Assembly: GCA_003159055.1 (NCBI GenBank)
Contig: PMLH01000446.1
Location: 1 to 17,745 of the forward strand
Direction of reading: 5' to 3'
Length of the DNA: 17,745 bases
Source of the DNA: Myxococcales bacterium
GTDB taxonomy: Bacteria > Myxococcota > Polyangia > Fen-1088
The notes below the pieces were generated by a model, which was not told the DNA's origin, did no database searches, and saw only the letters and a list, made by a program, of their open reading frames with translations. Positions 1-6,957 of this stretch are shown here, in pieces. Each line of letters starts with the position of its first letter. Position 1 is the stretch's first letter. Position numbers and translations under genes: made by a program.

Positions 1-2
1 TG

Positions 3-635
3 TGTGGCGGCACCGAGATCATCCTCATGAAAATCTGGCACGGCTTCACGGCGCTGATGCTGTGTTCAGAGCGCCCCTGCCGGCCGTTTGACCGCAACCG
101 CGACGGACTGACGCTCGGCGATGGCGCGGGCGTGGTCGTTCTCGAAAAGGCCGGTTCGCCGCGCAGGCCGCTGGCCGTGATGCTTGGCTATGGTTGTGGA
201 AGCGATGCCTATCATCCGACGACACCCCACCCGCAGGCCAGGGGATTGGGACTCGCCACACGCACCGCGCTTGCTCAGGCTGGCCTCTCCCCAGAGGCAG
301 TCGACTTCATCAACGTCCACGGCACGGCCACACGGCACAACGACCTTGCCGAAGGCGGGTTCATCGCCGCGAACTTTCCCCGTGTCCGCGTCGTGGCCAC
401 CAAGGGTGTTACCGGCCACACGCTGGGGGCTGCGGGTGGTCTTGAAGCTGTTTTCACCGTCCTCTCGCTCGCCAAGGGGCGTCTGCCCATTTCACGGGGA
501 TTCAGCGAAGCCGACCCCGAAATCGGTATCGAGCCCACCCGTGCCATCGAAGAGGGGAATTACGGCTGCGCGCTTTCCTTCTCGCTTGGATTTGGGGGAA
601 TCAACTCGGTGCTATGCCTGGGGCGGACGCCATGA
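3..635 (+). CDS. Beta-ketoacyl-ACP synthase, C-terminal part (5' end outside window)
   Basis: Condensing enzyme of the FabF/FabB (KAS I/II) fold that would join a malonyl-ACP unit to a growing acyl chain in the cytoplasm. The reading frame is open from base 3, so the ATG at 27 is internal and the catalytic Cys lies upstream of the window. Visible family landmarks are CRPFDRNRDGLTLGDGAG after the nucleophile region, the first active-site His in NVHGTAT (residue 98 counted from the internal Met), and the Lys plus second His in KGVTGHTLGAAGG (K126, H131). The C-terminal glycine loop GFGGINSV is intact. The next gene overlaps it by ATGA, so the two are translationally coupled. Such KS pairs occur in aryl-polyene, dialkylresorcinol and polyketide-like type II systems; the exact cluster cannot be named from this fragment. 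Confidence 0.93.
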   Translation, partial: CGGTEIILMKIWHGFTALMLCSERPCRPFDRNRDGLTLGDGAGVVVLEKAGSPRRPLAVMLGYGCGSDAYHPTTPHPQARGLGLATRTALAQAGLSPEAVDFINVHGTATRHNDLAEGGFIAANFPRVRVVATKGVTGHTLGAAGGLEAVFTVLSLAKGRLPISRGFSEADPEIGIEPTRAIEEGNYGCALSFSLGFGGINSVLCLGRTP

Positions 636-1648
636 CCACGAAGGTTCGGATCAGCGGCCTCGGGCATCTCTCGGCGCTGGGTCAGGGCAAGGCTGCGCTG
701 GTGCGGGCGCTCGACGGAGGCAGACCGCCGCAACTTGTCTTCAAGAACGTCGTCACCGCGCATGGAGAGGTCGCGGTTCCTATTTATCGGGCGCCCGAGG
801 TGGTTTTGCCGCCCGAAGTTCCCGAGTCCGTCAAACGCCGCATGCCTCGCATCTCACGCATGTTTCACGCCACTGTGCTCGAGGCCATGGCCGATGCCTT
901 CGGGCCGGGTGCGGTCTTGCCCGATCCCGACCGGATAGGACTCGTGGTCGGGACCGGCCTCGGCTGCCTCGATTCGGCGAATACCTTCCATCGGCGCATG
1001 ATTCTCGAAGGCGCCGCCGGTTTGTCGCCCACGCTTTTCGCGAGCTCTGTGCAAAATGCCATGGCCGCGCATCTTTCGATTTCCTGCGGCTTGCGCGGGC
1101 CGACTTGCACGGTAACAACGATGGAGCAGTCGACCTTCGGCGCGTTTCGCGTCGCGGTCGATTGGCTCGGCAATGACTTGGCCGATCATGTCGTCCTGGC
1201 GATCGGCGACGAACTCATCGACTTCAATGTCTATCTTCTTGCCCACAAGGCTGAGATCCCCCATGAACTCACCCCGCGCGCAGCCGGGTGCAGCGTCGTG
1301 GCCGGTGAGGGAGTCGCGGTCTTTCTCCTCTCGCGCGAGGACGTGCTGGCAAAGGGCGGAACCTGCGGAATCGAGGACGTGCAGCTTTGTCCGGAGCGCT
1401 GTCCCGATGTGCCTCGCGTGTCTGTTGCAGCCTTCGGTGCTGGTGGTCAGTGGGCCCGCTATCAGCAGTGGCTCGCGCGGCCCAGTGATGAAATCGACTG
1501 TCACGCACAGCTCTTCGGAAGCTTCATCACCGGCTCGGCGATCGAGGCTGAGATCGCCGCCCTGAGGGTTTCACGTGACGGTATGCGGACCGCCTGCGTG
1601 CAACTCACCGATCGGGACGAGGCCCAAGCGCTGGTGCTCTGCCCGTAG
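632..1648 (+). CDS. Ketoacyl-synthase-like protein without catalytic Cys (chain-length-factor-like)
   Basis: A protein of about 338 residues with the N-terminal half of a beta-ketoacyl synthase fold, starting MTTKVRISGLGHLSALGQG and including a VVGTGLGCLDS loop. Where active synthases carry TVxTxCxSG, this one reads TCTVTTMEQSTFGAF, so the Cys position is Glu by simple alignment. The HGT and KxxxGH histidine motifs are not seen. It is therefore probably non-catalytic and likely pairs with the preceding active synthase, as chain-length factors do (inference). The start at 632 overlaps the upstream stop (ATGA); an in-frame ATG at 614 would add six residues. It resembles the short, degenerate synthases found in aryl-polyene-type clusters, but no defining partner gene is in view. 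Confidence 0.8.
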   Translation: MTTKVRISGLGHLSALGQGKAALVRALDGGRPPQLVFKNVVTAHGEVAVPIYRAPEVVLPPEVPESVKRRMPRISRMFHATVLEAMADAFGPGAVLPDPDRIGLVVGTGLGCLDSANTFHRRMILEGAAGLSPTLFASSVQNAMAAHLSISCGLRGPTCTVTTMEQSTFGAFRVAVDWLGNDLADHVVLAIGDELIDFNVYLLAHKAEIPHELTPRAAGCSVVAGEGVAVFLLSREDVLAKGGTCGIEDVQLCPERCPDVPRVSVAAFGAGGQWARYQQWLARPSDEIDCHAQLFGSFITGSAIEAEIAALRVSRDGMRTACVQLTDRDEAQALVLCP

Positions 1649-1788
1649 AGTGGGTCAAGGCGGTGTGCGCAGATCCCTAGCAGCCCGTGGTAGGTGTTCG
1701 CCGCAAAAACTCGGTCCGAGCTCTCGAACTCGCCGCAGTTTCCCCAGGATTCATCGAGTGATCGCCTCGTGGTAGGCATCTCCCCGCG

Positions 1789-2440
1789 ATGCTTGTTGAG
1801 ATCCTCAAGGCCATGCTCGGCGCGCTGCGTTCGATCGTCCAATCCCGTGCCGCCCTCCTCGCCGAAAACCTCATTCTCCGCCAGCAAATCATCGTACTGC
1901 AACGTTCGGTGACCAAGCCCCGCTTCCGAGCGCGAGATCGCGTCCTGCTTGCTCTCGGTACCCGCCTCTTCAGCTCGGCGCTCAATGCGGTCACCATCGT
2001 ACGGCCCGAAACTGCTGTCCGCTGGCATCGTTCCCTTTGGCGTTTGATCTGGCGGAGGAAGTCCCAGCGGCCCGTTGGCCGACCGCCTGCCGATGCCGAC
2101 CTGCGCCCTGGTACGCCGGTTTTGGACAGAAAATCCGCTTTGGGGTGAGAACCGAATCGCCGCGGAACTTGGAAAGCTTGGATACAACGTCTCACCGAGG
2201 ACCGTCGCCAAGTACCGACCACCGCACTTGCCTCGCAACCGTGGCCAACGCTGGTCCACGTTTGTTCGCAACCATCTCCATCAAACCTGGGCGTGCGATT
2301 TTCTTACAATAATCACCCTGCGCTTCCAGATCCTGTACTGCTTCGTCGTCGTTGACTTGGCCCGACGAGAGATCGTCCACATCGGAGTCACACCTTCTCC
2401 GAGCGCGCAGTTTGCGGGGCAGTCCTTTGTCGAAGCCGTC
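1789..2440 (+). pseudogene. Degenerate DDE/integrase-core transposase (insertion sequence remnant)
   Basis: The N-terminal piece (frame of 1789) has the coiled ENLILRQQIIVLQRS segment and the PETAVRWHR motif usual in IS3/IS481-type integrase-core transposases. The match continues in another frame from about 2110 with RRFWTENPLWGENRIAAEL, RTVAKY, and the strand carrying the first catalytic Asp (WACDF). Removing one C from the CCC at 2106-2108 restores a continuous protein (ADLR then LVRRFW), so this is a single-base frameshift. The second Asp and the Glu of the DDE triad are absent because family similarity stops at about 2411-2440. The element is therefore inactive. The 9-bp sequence CGTGGTAGG occurs at 1686 and 1768, but no convincing terminal inverted repeats or target duplication were found. 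It probably inserted behind the synthase pair. Confidence 0.85.
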
Positions 2441-2551
2441 GCCGATCGCAACCTCGACGGCAAGGACCTCGCCGGCATCGAAGCGCTGTACAAGACCGAC
2501 CTCGACGCCTTCCGCGCCAAGCGGACCAAGTACCTCCTCTATTCGCGGTAG
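2441..2551 (+). pseudogene. Unrecognised 3' gene tail fused to the transposase remnant
   Basis: The transposase frame runs on into about 40 residues that no longer look like a transposase, with landmarks DLAGIEALYKTDLDAF and the end KRTKYLLYSR. It is soluble and helical by composition and ends 56 bp before the next gene. The likeliest reading is the last part of a host gene whose front was lost when the element inserted or a deletion followed. It might once have belonged to the synthase operon upstream, but the family was not recognised. The junction position (2411-2440) is approximate. Confidence 0.4.
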
Positions 2552-2607
2552 ATTGGCTTGTCCGCAAGCTGCTCGACCGGAAGCGGCATCGGCAGTAGCA
2601 TGCACGG

Positions 2608-3315
2608 ATGCAAAGACTCACGAGAGCGTCTGCCTGTATCGTTCTTGGTTTGTTCGCCTGCAGCAAGGAAGGCGCGAAGCCGGTTGTCCCGCCGCCTCTC
2701 GCTGCTCCGCCAGCGGCTCCGGCCGTCCCGGCCGCCAACGTCCCGCGTCCGACGGTCGCAGGAGACGGTAGCGGTCAAGCCGTGCTGACCGAAGACAAGA
2801 TCAGCCGCTTTCTGACCTATCAGAAGGAGATCAGCGCGGTGACTGCAGAGGCCGTCGCGGTCGGCGTGGGTGCCTACCAGAAGGGGGGTGCCGATCAGAA
2901 GAAGTTCGAGAAGGCGATGGGCCAGGACGACCGGACTGCGAAGATCGCTGCCGCCAGCAAGGCTGCGCTGGAGAAGAGCGGCCTGGCCCAGGATGACGTG
3001 ACGAAGCTGACTCGGGTGCTGACGCCGTACTATGCGCGGGTCTACGCGTTGCAGATGCTCTTGGGCGGAATGGGTGCTGGCAAGGCGAAGGCCGAAGGCA
3101 AGAAGGCGGGCGATGGCAAGAGCCCGACTGGACTTGAGGCAGCGCTCGACAAGATGCATGACGGCCAGTCAGCACAACTGGAGAAGGCTCGTAAGGACTT
3201 CGCCGAGCAGTACGGGCAGGCTGCGTTGGAACTGGTCAAGAAACACGAGCCTGAATTCCTGGTGATCAACGAGAAGATGATGAACGCCGCCATGGGCGGC
3301 ATGCGAAGACCGTAG
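2608..3315 (+). CDS. Putative lipoprotein with helical domain
   Basis: A 235-residue protein of unrecognised family. It begins with a short signal peptide ending in a lipobox-like LGLFAC (Cys 18), followed by a Pro/Ala-rich linker at roughly residues 25-50. The remainder is charged and Ala/Lys-rich, predicted helical by eye, with YQKEISAVTAEAVAVG, a Lys/Gly-rich stretch near 155-170, and a C-terminus ending MMNAAMGGMRRP. It is probably anchored in the envelope. The start is the ATG at 2608, which gives a normal signal peptide, although the upstream ribosome site is weak. It stands alone and converges on the histidine kinase gene with only 14 bp between the stop codons, leaving no room for a clear terminator. 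No function is proposed. Confidence 0.75.
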   Translation: MQRLTRASACIVLGLFACSKEGAKPVVPPPLAAPPAAPAVPAANVPRPTVAGDGSGQAVLTEDKISRFLTYQKEISAVTAEAVAVGVGAYQKGGADQKKFEKAMGQDDRTAKIAAASKAALEKSGLAQDDVTKLTRVLTPYYARVYALQMLLGGMGAGKAKAEGKKAGDGKSPTGLEAALDKMHDGQSAQLEKARKDFAEQYGQAALELVKKHEPEFLVINEKMMNAAMGGMRRP

Positions 3316-3329
3316 CCCCGCGTGTGCCC

Positions 3330-4604
3330 TCAACCGACTCTGGGTAAACGGACTTCGAATCGGCTCCCGCTCGGTCGCCGGGCAACGTAGGTGACCTCAC
3401 CGCCGTGGTAGCGCGCGATTTGTCGAACCAACGCAAGGCCGAGACCAAGGCCGGTATCACCTGGTGGGCGCGGGCCGGGCGGGCGATAGAAAGGTGCGAA
3501 GATGCGCTCGCGCTCCGCCTCGGGCACGCCGGGGCCATCGTCCTCGACGGCGAGCAGAACGTCGTTCTCATGCTGGCGGACTTCTGCGCGGATCGCGCTG
3601 CCATCGCCGTGCAGACGGGCGTTGACCAGCAGGTTTCTCACCATGCGCTTGATCATTGCGGCTTCGCAGGAATACGGCACCGGTGAATCGCCGAGCACCT
3701 CTGCCGAAACCGCCTCGGCTTCGGCGCTGACCAGGACATGAAGATCGGTGACGACCAACGGCCGGCGGGGCACGCCGGGCTGCGTGCGCGCGGCCATGAG
3801 CAGCTCTTCGACCAGGGCATCCAACTCGGCGATGTCTTCGCTCGATTTGCGCGCCAGCTCGGCACGCTGCCCGGAATCTTCTTCTTCAGCCAGAAGCTCC
3901 AGAGCAACGCGAATGCGGGTGAGCGGCGACCGCAGCTCGTGCGATGCTGTGGCCAGCATCTGGCGCTCCTGCGCGAGCAAGGATTGGATGGCCTCGGCGG
4001 CTTGGTTGAAACGCTCGGCCAGCGTCGCGATCTCGTCCTTGCCGTCGACCGGCACCCGGTGCGCAAGGTCTCCTTCGCCCCAGCGTCGCGCGCCCTCCGC
4101 AAGCTGCTCGACCCGGCGGGTGATGCTGCGACTCAAGGGATGGAGCCCGATCGCCATCGCGACCAGAAGCGCACACAGCACCGGCAGAAACAGTTGGCCG
4201 CGTGGCCCCAAGTGGCCTCGCTCGCGCAACCCGAGCATGCGGCCGTCCCCGAGCGCGGTCAGCCAAAGTGGGCCGCGGGTGGTGTGGTGCCACCCTGGCG
4301 AAAAGTGCACCGGGACATCCAGCGGCGCGGTTCCAGCCTGGAAAAGCGGCCTGCGCTCTCCATCCCAAACCGCGATATCGATGCCGAGCTCGCGCGAGGT
4401 TTCGGACAGGCGCTTGGCGGCTTCGCTTGGGCAAGGTTCGCCTGGCTTGCAGTCGAGCGAGCGAGCGAGCGGTGCGAGGTAGTGCGCGACCGGCCCGCCG
4501 GGCTGGTGAAAAGCGCGAGCCAGGACGGCGGTTAGCAGGAGCGAAAGCACGGTGATGCCGAGGAAAGCCAGATACAGACGCAGGTACAGTCGCCGTTTGA
4601 TCAT
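3330..4604 (-). CDS. CpxA/RstB-like sensor histidine kinase
   Basis: Inner-membrane sensor kinase of 424 residues. Two membrane segments (about 9-30 and 137-155) flank a periplasmic loop of about 105 residues, followed by HAMP (about 155-208), a dimerisation/phosphoacceptor domain with His 222 in ATASHELRSPLTR, and an ATPase domain. The ATPase boxes are N (MVRNLLVNARLHG, N324), G1 (VEDDGPGVP), F (IFAPFYRP) and G2 (GDTGLGLGLAL). All kinase motifs are intact, so it should autophosphorylate and pass phosphate to the regulator encoded just upstream, whose stop codon overlaps this start (ATGA). With a Spy/CpxP-type chaperone as first gene of the unit, envelope-protein stress is the most likely input. 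Two adjacent His in the sensor loop (GWHHTT) leave metal sensing possible. The CpxA likeness is by architecture and context. Confidence 0.93.
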   Translation of the reverse strand: MIKRRLYLRLYLAFLGITVLSLLLTAVLARAFHQPGGPVAHYLAPLARSLDCKPGEPCPSEAAKRLSETSRELGIDIAVWDGERRPLFQAGTAPLDVPVHFSPGWHHTTRGPLWLTALGDGRMLGLRERGHLGPRGQLFLPVLCALLVAMAIGLHPLSRSITRRVEQLAEGARRWGEGDLAHRVPVDGKDEIATLAERFNQAAEAIQSLLAQERQMLATASHELRSPLTRIRVALELLAEEEDSGQRAELARKSSEDIAELDALVEELLMAARTQPGVPRRPLVVTDLHVLVSAEAEAVSAEVLGDSPVPYSCEAAMIKRMVRNLLVNARLHGDGSAIRAEVRQHENDVLLAVEDDGPGVPEAERERIFAPFYRPPGPRPPGDTGLGLGLALVRQIARYHGGEVTYVARRPSGSRFEVRLPRVG

Positions 4605-5311
4605 TTGCGTTTCACGTCCGGCTGTTGGGGGGGTGGCGTGAGCACGTAGCCGGTGCCGCGCACGGTCTGCAACAAGCGCGGGTGCTTGGCGTCGTCTTCG
4701 ATCAGTTGGCGGATGCGCGAAATGTGGACGTCAATGCTGCGGTCCACGGCATCCCATTCTTCGCCCTTGAGTGTGTCCAAGATCTGTTGCCGGGTTTGCA
4801 CGCGACCGGCTCGTTCCGCGAGCAGAAGCAGAAGGTCGAACTGCCGGCTGGTCAGGTCGCGTCGCTCGCCACGCACGCGCACCTCGCGTGCGGCGCGATC
4901 GATTTCCAGATGCCCAAAGCGAAGGCTGTCGGCTTGGTCGGTTGCTGGCCGCGCCCGGCGCAAAATGGCGGCGAGGCGCGCGAGCAATTCGCGGGGATTG
5001 AAGGGTTTGGGCAAATAGTCGTCGGCACCAAGCTCCAGTCCGACGATACGATCCATGTCGTCTCCGCGCGCGGTGAGCATCAGGATCGGCACTTGCGACC
5101 GCGCGCGCATGCGGCGGCATACTTCAAGCCCGTCGATTCCAGGCAACATCACGTCGAGGATCACGACTTGATAGTCGGCCTTCGCTTGTGCGACCAAACC
5201 CGATTCTCCGTCGCCGCAGACGTCGAGGTCCCAGCCACGCGAGCGAAGATACTCGCCGAGCATTTCCACAAGGCGGGCATCGTCGTCGATGAGCAACGCG
5301 CGAGTCGACAT
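4601..5311 (-). CDS. CpxR-like OmpR-family response regulator
   Basis: A 236-residue cytoplasmic DNA-binding regulator. The receiver domain (about 1-115) has the acidic pocket DDD at 9-11, phosphoacceptor Asp 53 in VVILDVMLPG, Thr in MLTARG, and Lys 102 in LPKPF. The C-terminal winged-helix domain (about 130-225) carries LTSRQFDLLLLLAE, the recognition-helix region DRSIDVHISRIRQLI, and the wing VRGTGYVL. It is the middle gene of a chaperone-regulator-kinase unit and overlaps the kinase start by four bases. A perfect hairpin lies 14 nt before its start codon, so its translation or transcription may be set lower than that of the chaperone. The start codon has no clear Shine-Dalgarno. A CpxR-type box upstream of the operon suggests that it controls its own unit. 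Confidence 0.94.
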   Translation of the reverse strand: MSTRALLIDDDARLVEMLGEYLRSRGWDLDVCGDGESGLVAQAKADYQVVILDVMLPGIDGLEVCRRMRARSQVPILMLTARGDDMDRIVGLELGADDYLPKPFNPRELLARLAAILRRARPATDQADSLRFGHLEIDRAAREVRVRGERRDLTSRQFDLLLLLAERAGRVQTRQQILDTLKGEEWDAVDRSIDVHISRIRQLIEDDAKHPRLLQTVRGTGYVLTPPPQQPDVKRK

Positions 5312-5325
5312 GGTGATAAAGAATG

Positions 5326-5361
5326 GCCGGACCGGGCAGCGAAGAGAATACCCGGTCCGGC
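5326..5361 (-). terminator. Intercistronic 11-bp perfect hairpin (attenuator or mRNA stabiliser)
   Basis: GCCGGACCGGG at 5326-5336 and CCCGGTCCGGC at 5351-5361 form a perfect 11-bp stem with a 14-nt loop. It lies between the stop of the Spy-like gene and the start of the regulator gene, both on the minus strand. Downstream of the stem the transcript reads CATTCTTTATC, which is only moderately U-rich. It could terminate part of the transcripts or protect the upstream message, either of which would make more chaperone than regulator. Confidence 0.6.
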
Positions 5362-5370
5362 GGAGGAGGG

Positions 5371-5892
5371 TTACATGAAGTGGTGGCGACGGCCGTGGTG
5401 GTCTTGCATGAACTTGACCAGCGTCTGGCGCTGCTCGGGGGTCAAGACCTGGCTGGCGTCGAGCAAGGCCTTGCTGAAGATCTGCGAGGCTTGGTCAACC
5501 ATCTGCGGAATCTGCTTGCGCAGCTCCTCGATGGCCACTCGGTCCACGGTGTCGGCGGAAAGCGCCGTGACGATTTGGTCGTGCAAGCGGCTGTGCTGGT
5601 CGTGGACCGGGCGCATCTCGGCGGCCATGCGTTCGAAGATGGCCTTGATGGCGGTCTTCTGCGAATCGGTTGCCTTCAAGTGGTCGAGCATCTTTTCGAG
5701 ACGTTTTTCCATGAACGCCTTGTGCTGCTCGGGGCTGCCGCCGCCGAAGCCGCCCGGACCGAATCCGAAGCCATCGTCGGCATGGGCGAGGGTCGCCCAG
5801 ATGCCACCCGCCAGCAGGACTGGCAATATCAGCAGTGCCCAGAAGCCGCGTCTTTTGCAGTGTCTCGTGTTGCTTGTTTCCGTCGTTTCCAT
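5371..5892 (-). CDS. Spy/CpxP-like periplasmic chaperone (LTxxQ family)
   Basis: A 173-residue secreted helical protein. A signal peptide (hydrophobic core about 18-35, likely cut after AHA at 37) is followed by a Gly/Phe-rich stretch and then long amphipathic helices. The family LTxxQ motif is exact at residues 150-154 (LTPEQ); LKATDSQ at 72-78 occupies the place of the first, diverged copy. Spy and CpxP are small cradle-shaped periplasmic chaperones induced by CpxAR and BaeSR, and CpxP also damps the kinase. Being first in an operon with a matching regulator and kinase supports the same feedback role (inference). The C-terminus is His-rich (HHGRRHHF), which recalls metal-binding relatives such as CnrX/ZraP. 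A strong ribosome site (AAGGAGA) supports the start. Confidence 0.85.
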   Translation of the reverse strand: METTETSNTRHCKRRGFWALLILPVLLAGGIWATLAHADDGFGFGPGGFGGGSPEQHKAFMEKRLEKMLDHLKATDSQKTAIKAIFERMAAEMRPVHDQHSRLHDQIVTALSADTVDRVAIEELRKQIPQMVDQASQIFSKALLDASQVLTPEQRQTLVKFMQDHHGRRHHFM

Positions 5893-5896
5893 CGTG

Positions 5897-5904
5897 TTCT
5901 CCTT
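5897..5904 (-). promoter_or_regulatory. Strong ribosome binding site of the Spy-like gene
   Basis: The minus strand reads AAGGAGAA ending four bases before the ATG at 5892. It is the best Shine-Dalgarno in the three-gene unit and contrasts with the weak site ahead of the regulator, in keeping with the chaperone being the most heavily translated product. Confidence 0.7.
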
Positions 5905-5959
5905 GCCATGGCACTTGCGTGTGCCCTACGGAAACACGATGCGGTCCGTGTGCTTCGCA

Positions 5960-5988
5960 CGTATTGCGCCCGAGTAAAGTTGTGTAAA
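5960..5988 (-). promoter_or_regulatory. Candidate CpxR box overlapping the operon promoter
   Basis: The plus strand carries GTAAA at 5974-5978 and again at 5984-5988 with exactly five bases between, which matches the GTAAA-N5-GTAAA consensus known for CpxR in enterobacteria. On the minus strand the same bases supply a -35-like TTTACA (5983-5988), followed after 17 nt by a weak -10-like AATACG (5960-5965). A good -35 with a poor -10 fits activation by the bound regulator. The box lies about 80-95 bp upstream of the Spy-like start codon. Site recognition is by sequence match only. Confidence 0.6.
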
Positions 5989-6164
5989 GCCGGCCGCTTG
6001 CGGCGCCGGCACGGGTCAGGTGGTGCGCCGAAGCGACGACATTCCGCAGTGCACGCGCGACTATCCCTGCAACAGCAAAGGAAACGGCGGCGGAGGAAGA
6101 AGTCGAAGCCTGGAGCCGATCATGGCTGACTTCGGCGCGTGCTTTTCGGGTAAACTCCCGCGCC

Positions 6165-6929
6165 ATGGCTTTAGGCAACCACCGGTCAGCATCCCCGCAA
6201 GGGGGCAGTTCACGTTCGTCGATGGGCTCTTTCGCTCAGGTCTCCCTGCGCCCCAGGTGCGGCTGGCGCATGCTCGCCTTGCTGGTGCTCGCGGACGCGA
6301 GTCTCGCCGTACCCGCGCGGGCAGACTTGTCCGATCTCTCCACGGCGGGGGAGCATGGCAAGGGCGCGGCGAAAGCAGAACGCGTGGTGCAGCAGCTTGC
6401 GCGCAAGGCCAAGGGCGGCAAGCCGCAGGGCGACCCGTCTGAACCGGGATCGGATGACGCCACGGGCGGCAAAGGGACCGGCAAAGAACCAGCGCCCAAA
6501 TCGGGCGGCAAATCGGGCGCCTCCCTCGACAATCTGATGGACGATGTCGTTTCCGACAAGGCGAACAAGAGCAAGAAGCAAGACAACAAGGAGATGGATG
6601 TGCTCCTTAAGGGCGTGCAGAAGAGCGATCAGGCGCCCGTGGTCAAGAAAGAGGAGCCCGCCTCCGCGCCGCCTCTCGCGCCGGCCGACATTTCCGCGGC
6701 CATGGCCCAGGTGAAGGTGCGGGGCAACGCGTGCGCCAAGCGCCTCGGCCGCGCGGGAACTGCCGAGCTGAAAATCACCGTCGCCAAAGACGGCAAGGTC
6801 TCCGACGTGCAACTCGGTGGCAAGCTGGCGGGCACGCCCGTCGCAGGCTGCATCGAGCAAGCGGTGAAGTCCGCCAGCTTCCGCCCCAACGCCGGCCTGC
6901 GCTTCGATTACCGCATGGATGTGCGGTAG
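6165..6929 (+). CDS. AgmX/PglI-type TonB-like C-terminal domain protein
   Basis: An envelope protein of up to 254 residues. A hydrophobic segment (about 36-52, ending VPARA) looks like a signal peptide, so the true start may be the in-frame ATG at 6222 or 6270. None of the candidates has a clear ribosome site. A low-complexity Lys/Gly/Pro/Ser linker (about 65-170) precedes a C-terminal domain (about 178-254) with LKITVAKDGKVSDVQL, GTPVAGCIEQAVKSASF and two Cys (190 and 229). That pattern matches the AgmX/PglI C-terminal, TonB-like domains common in myxobacteria, which are linked to gliding or envelope energy coupling. Its exact role is unknown. It faces the metallophosphoesterase gene tail to tail with 28 bp between stops. 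Confidence 0.75.
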   Translation: MALGNHRSASPQGGSSRSSMGSFAQVSLRPRCGWRMLALLVLADASLAVPARADLSDLSTAGEHGKGAAKAERVVQQLARKAKGGKPQGDPSEPGSDDATGGKGTGKEPAPKSGGKSGASLDNLMDDVVSDKANKSKKQDNKEMDVLLKGVQKSDQAPVVKKEEPASAPPLAPADISAAMAQVKVRGNACAKRLGRAGTAELKITVAKDGKVSDVQLGGKLAGTPVAGCIEQAVKSASFRPNAGLRFDYRMDVR

Positions 6930-6957
6930 CAGTTGGACAGCGAGGGGCCGCGGAGGC

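Noticed and set aside
184..1176. A 330-residue plus-strand frame across the synthase pair
   Set aside because: It is out of frame with both synthases and rich in Arg, Ser and His as expected of a shifted frame.
2100..2112. Programmed frameshifting in the transposase
   Set aside because: The shift goes the wrong way for the usual -1 slippage of IS3-type elements, there is no A-rich slippery site, and the protein lacks two catalytic residues, so decay is simpler.
3738..4535. Plus-strand open frames of 244-265 residues
   Set aside because: Antisense to the histidine kinase with all kinase motifs on the other strand, and no protein-like features of their own.
4625..5977. Long plus-strand open frames (450 and 268 residues) across 4625-6129
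   Set aside because: They lie antisense to the regulator and Spy-like genes, whose motifs are complete. They are by-products of GC-rich third positions.
5989..6010. GC-rich imperfect hairpin beside the CpxR box
   Set aside because: The stem has a bulge, no U-run and no gene ending nearby, so it cannot be called a terminator.
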